This document shows positions 49,718 through 50,005 of a DNA stretch of 50,005 nt, in pieces (position 1 is the first letter of the stretch; each line of letters begins with the position of its first letter). The DNA is taken from the NCBI RefSeq assembly GCF_040363165.1, contig NZ_BSRG01000014.1:1-50005 (forward strand). The letters are read 5' to 3'. The position numbers were made by a program, and so were the translations under genes. The stretch is from Thermus sp. LT1-2-5 (GTDB lineage: Bacteria; Deinococcota; Deinococci; Deinococcales; Thermaceae). Below the pieces are notes generated by a model that was not told the DNA's origin, did no database searches, and worked only from the letters and a program-made list of their open reading frames with translations.

Positions 49718-50005
49718 AGAAAAGGGGGTGTGGGGGCCATAACGCCCCGGTTTTCAAACCGGGGATACATGGACCCCCACGCGCTCCTTCGGAGCGCATA
49801 GCGGGATAAACGAAAAGCGCGCTATCCTACGTGGAGGACGGGGATGCGCAAAGCCTTCAAGTACCGCCTCTACCCCACCCAACCCCAGGCCAAGGACCTG
49901 GAGCGCACCCTAGACCTCTGCCGCCACCTCTACAACGCCGCCTTGCAGGAGAGGAGAGAGGCCTACAAGAAGGCGAAGAGAAGCGTGTCCTTCTCCGAGC
50001 AAACG
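49718..50005 (+). mobile_element. IS200/IS605-type element, left part (cut by window edge)
   Basis: The left end starts AGAAAAGGGGGTGT directly after TTAC (49714-49717), a tetranucleotide that also serves as target for ISHp608-type elements. It contains two perfect hairpins: CCCCGGTTTtcAAACCGGGG (49745-49764) and GCGCTCC-TTC-GGAGCGC (49781-49797). These are the subterminal palindromes recognised by a TnpA of this family. No tnpA is present before tnpB, so the element is tnpB-only on the visible side. Confidence 0.85.
49844..50005 (+). CDS. tnpB: TnpB RNA-guided nuclease, N-terminal part
   Basis: The first 54 codons, MRKAFKYRLYPTQPQAKDLERTLDLCRHLYNAALQ onward, are the typical start of TnpB (KYRLYPT..Q...L......C...YN). 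Ribosome site GGAGGACGG before the ATG. The rest lies outside the window. May be the same kind of element whose end is at 1-402. Confidence 0.92.
   Translation, partial: MRKAFKYRLYPTQPQAKDLERTLDLCRHLYNAALQERREAYKKAKRSVSFSEQT

Noticed and set aside
1-50005. tRNA or rRNA genes
   Set aside because: No tRNA cloverleaf or rRNA stretch was recognised on reading either strand, though a covariance search was not possible here.

Overview
The window is about 50 kb of G+C-rich, gene-dense DNA that looks like a Thermus megaplasmid. The reasons are: a megaplasmid-type RepA with an iteron origin, a rhodopsin of the Thermus thermophilic-rhodopsin type, type III CRISPR accessory genes, very high third-position G+C, many GTG/TTG starts, start/stop overlaps such as ATGA and GTGA, and several promoters whose -10 box lies only 6-9 nt from the start codon (leaderless-type genes common in Deinococcus-Thermus). 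No rRNA or tRNA gene was seen. Both window edges lie inside tnpB genes of IS200/IS605-type elements: a 3' part at the left edge and a 5' part at the right edge.

Layout. 1-5542: an IS right end has broken a Csm5-like type III effector gene; a CARF-HEPN Csx1-type gene follows. Facing it is a minus-strand block: CARF-HEPN (TIGR02710-like), cas1, leader, a six-repeat CRISPR array, cas2. 5543-7710: plasmid origin (AT-rich nested palindromes, one degenerate and nine exact 21-bp iterons) and repA. 7740-9354: transposase debris and a HEPN/MNT toxin-antitoxin pair. 9355-17751: light-related island: SDR, flavin reductase, YceI, UV endonuclease UvsE, proton-pumping rhodopsin, retinal-forming Blh, a large SDR, a CrtI-like oxidoreductase and a secreted hydrolase. 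18072-23890: methyltransferase, DUF4397 protein, then Ppx/GppA, PPK1 and SixA (polyphosphate metabolism). 24491-28266: sugar-type ABC importer (binding protein, two permeases, no ATPase) with a YmdB-type phosphoesterase. 28290-30271: IS3-type debris, one unknown gene and a 295-bp tnpB-derived miniature element.

30268-37158 is one minus-strand run of eight coupled genes: TrmB-type regulator, E1 alpha, E1 beta, stand-alone lipoyl domain, TRAP transporter DctPQM, MFS. 37279 starts an orphan TAXI binding protein. 38259-48342 is a divergent catabolic locus around a MerR-type regulator: acyl-CoA dehydrogenase-like protein, APH-fold kinase, a small DUF6285-like protein and a histidine phosphatase on one side; PaaK-type CoA ligase, SDR and a complete Liv-type ABC importer on the other. 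This gene set matches the logic of the levulinate/4-hydroxyacid (lva) pathway of Pseudomonas and is the most interesting metabolic proposal here. 48354-50005: half-size AbrB membrane protein and a strongly promoted ferric-type binding protein gene broken by the second IS605-type element at 49718.

All family names come from reading the translated sequence; no database search was run.
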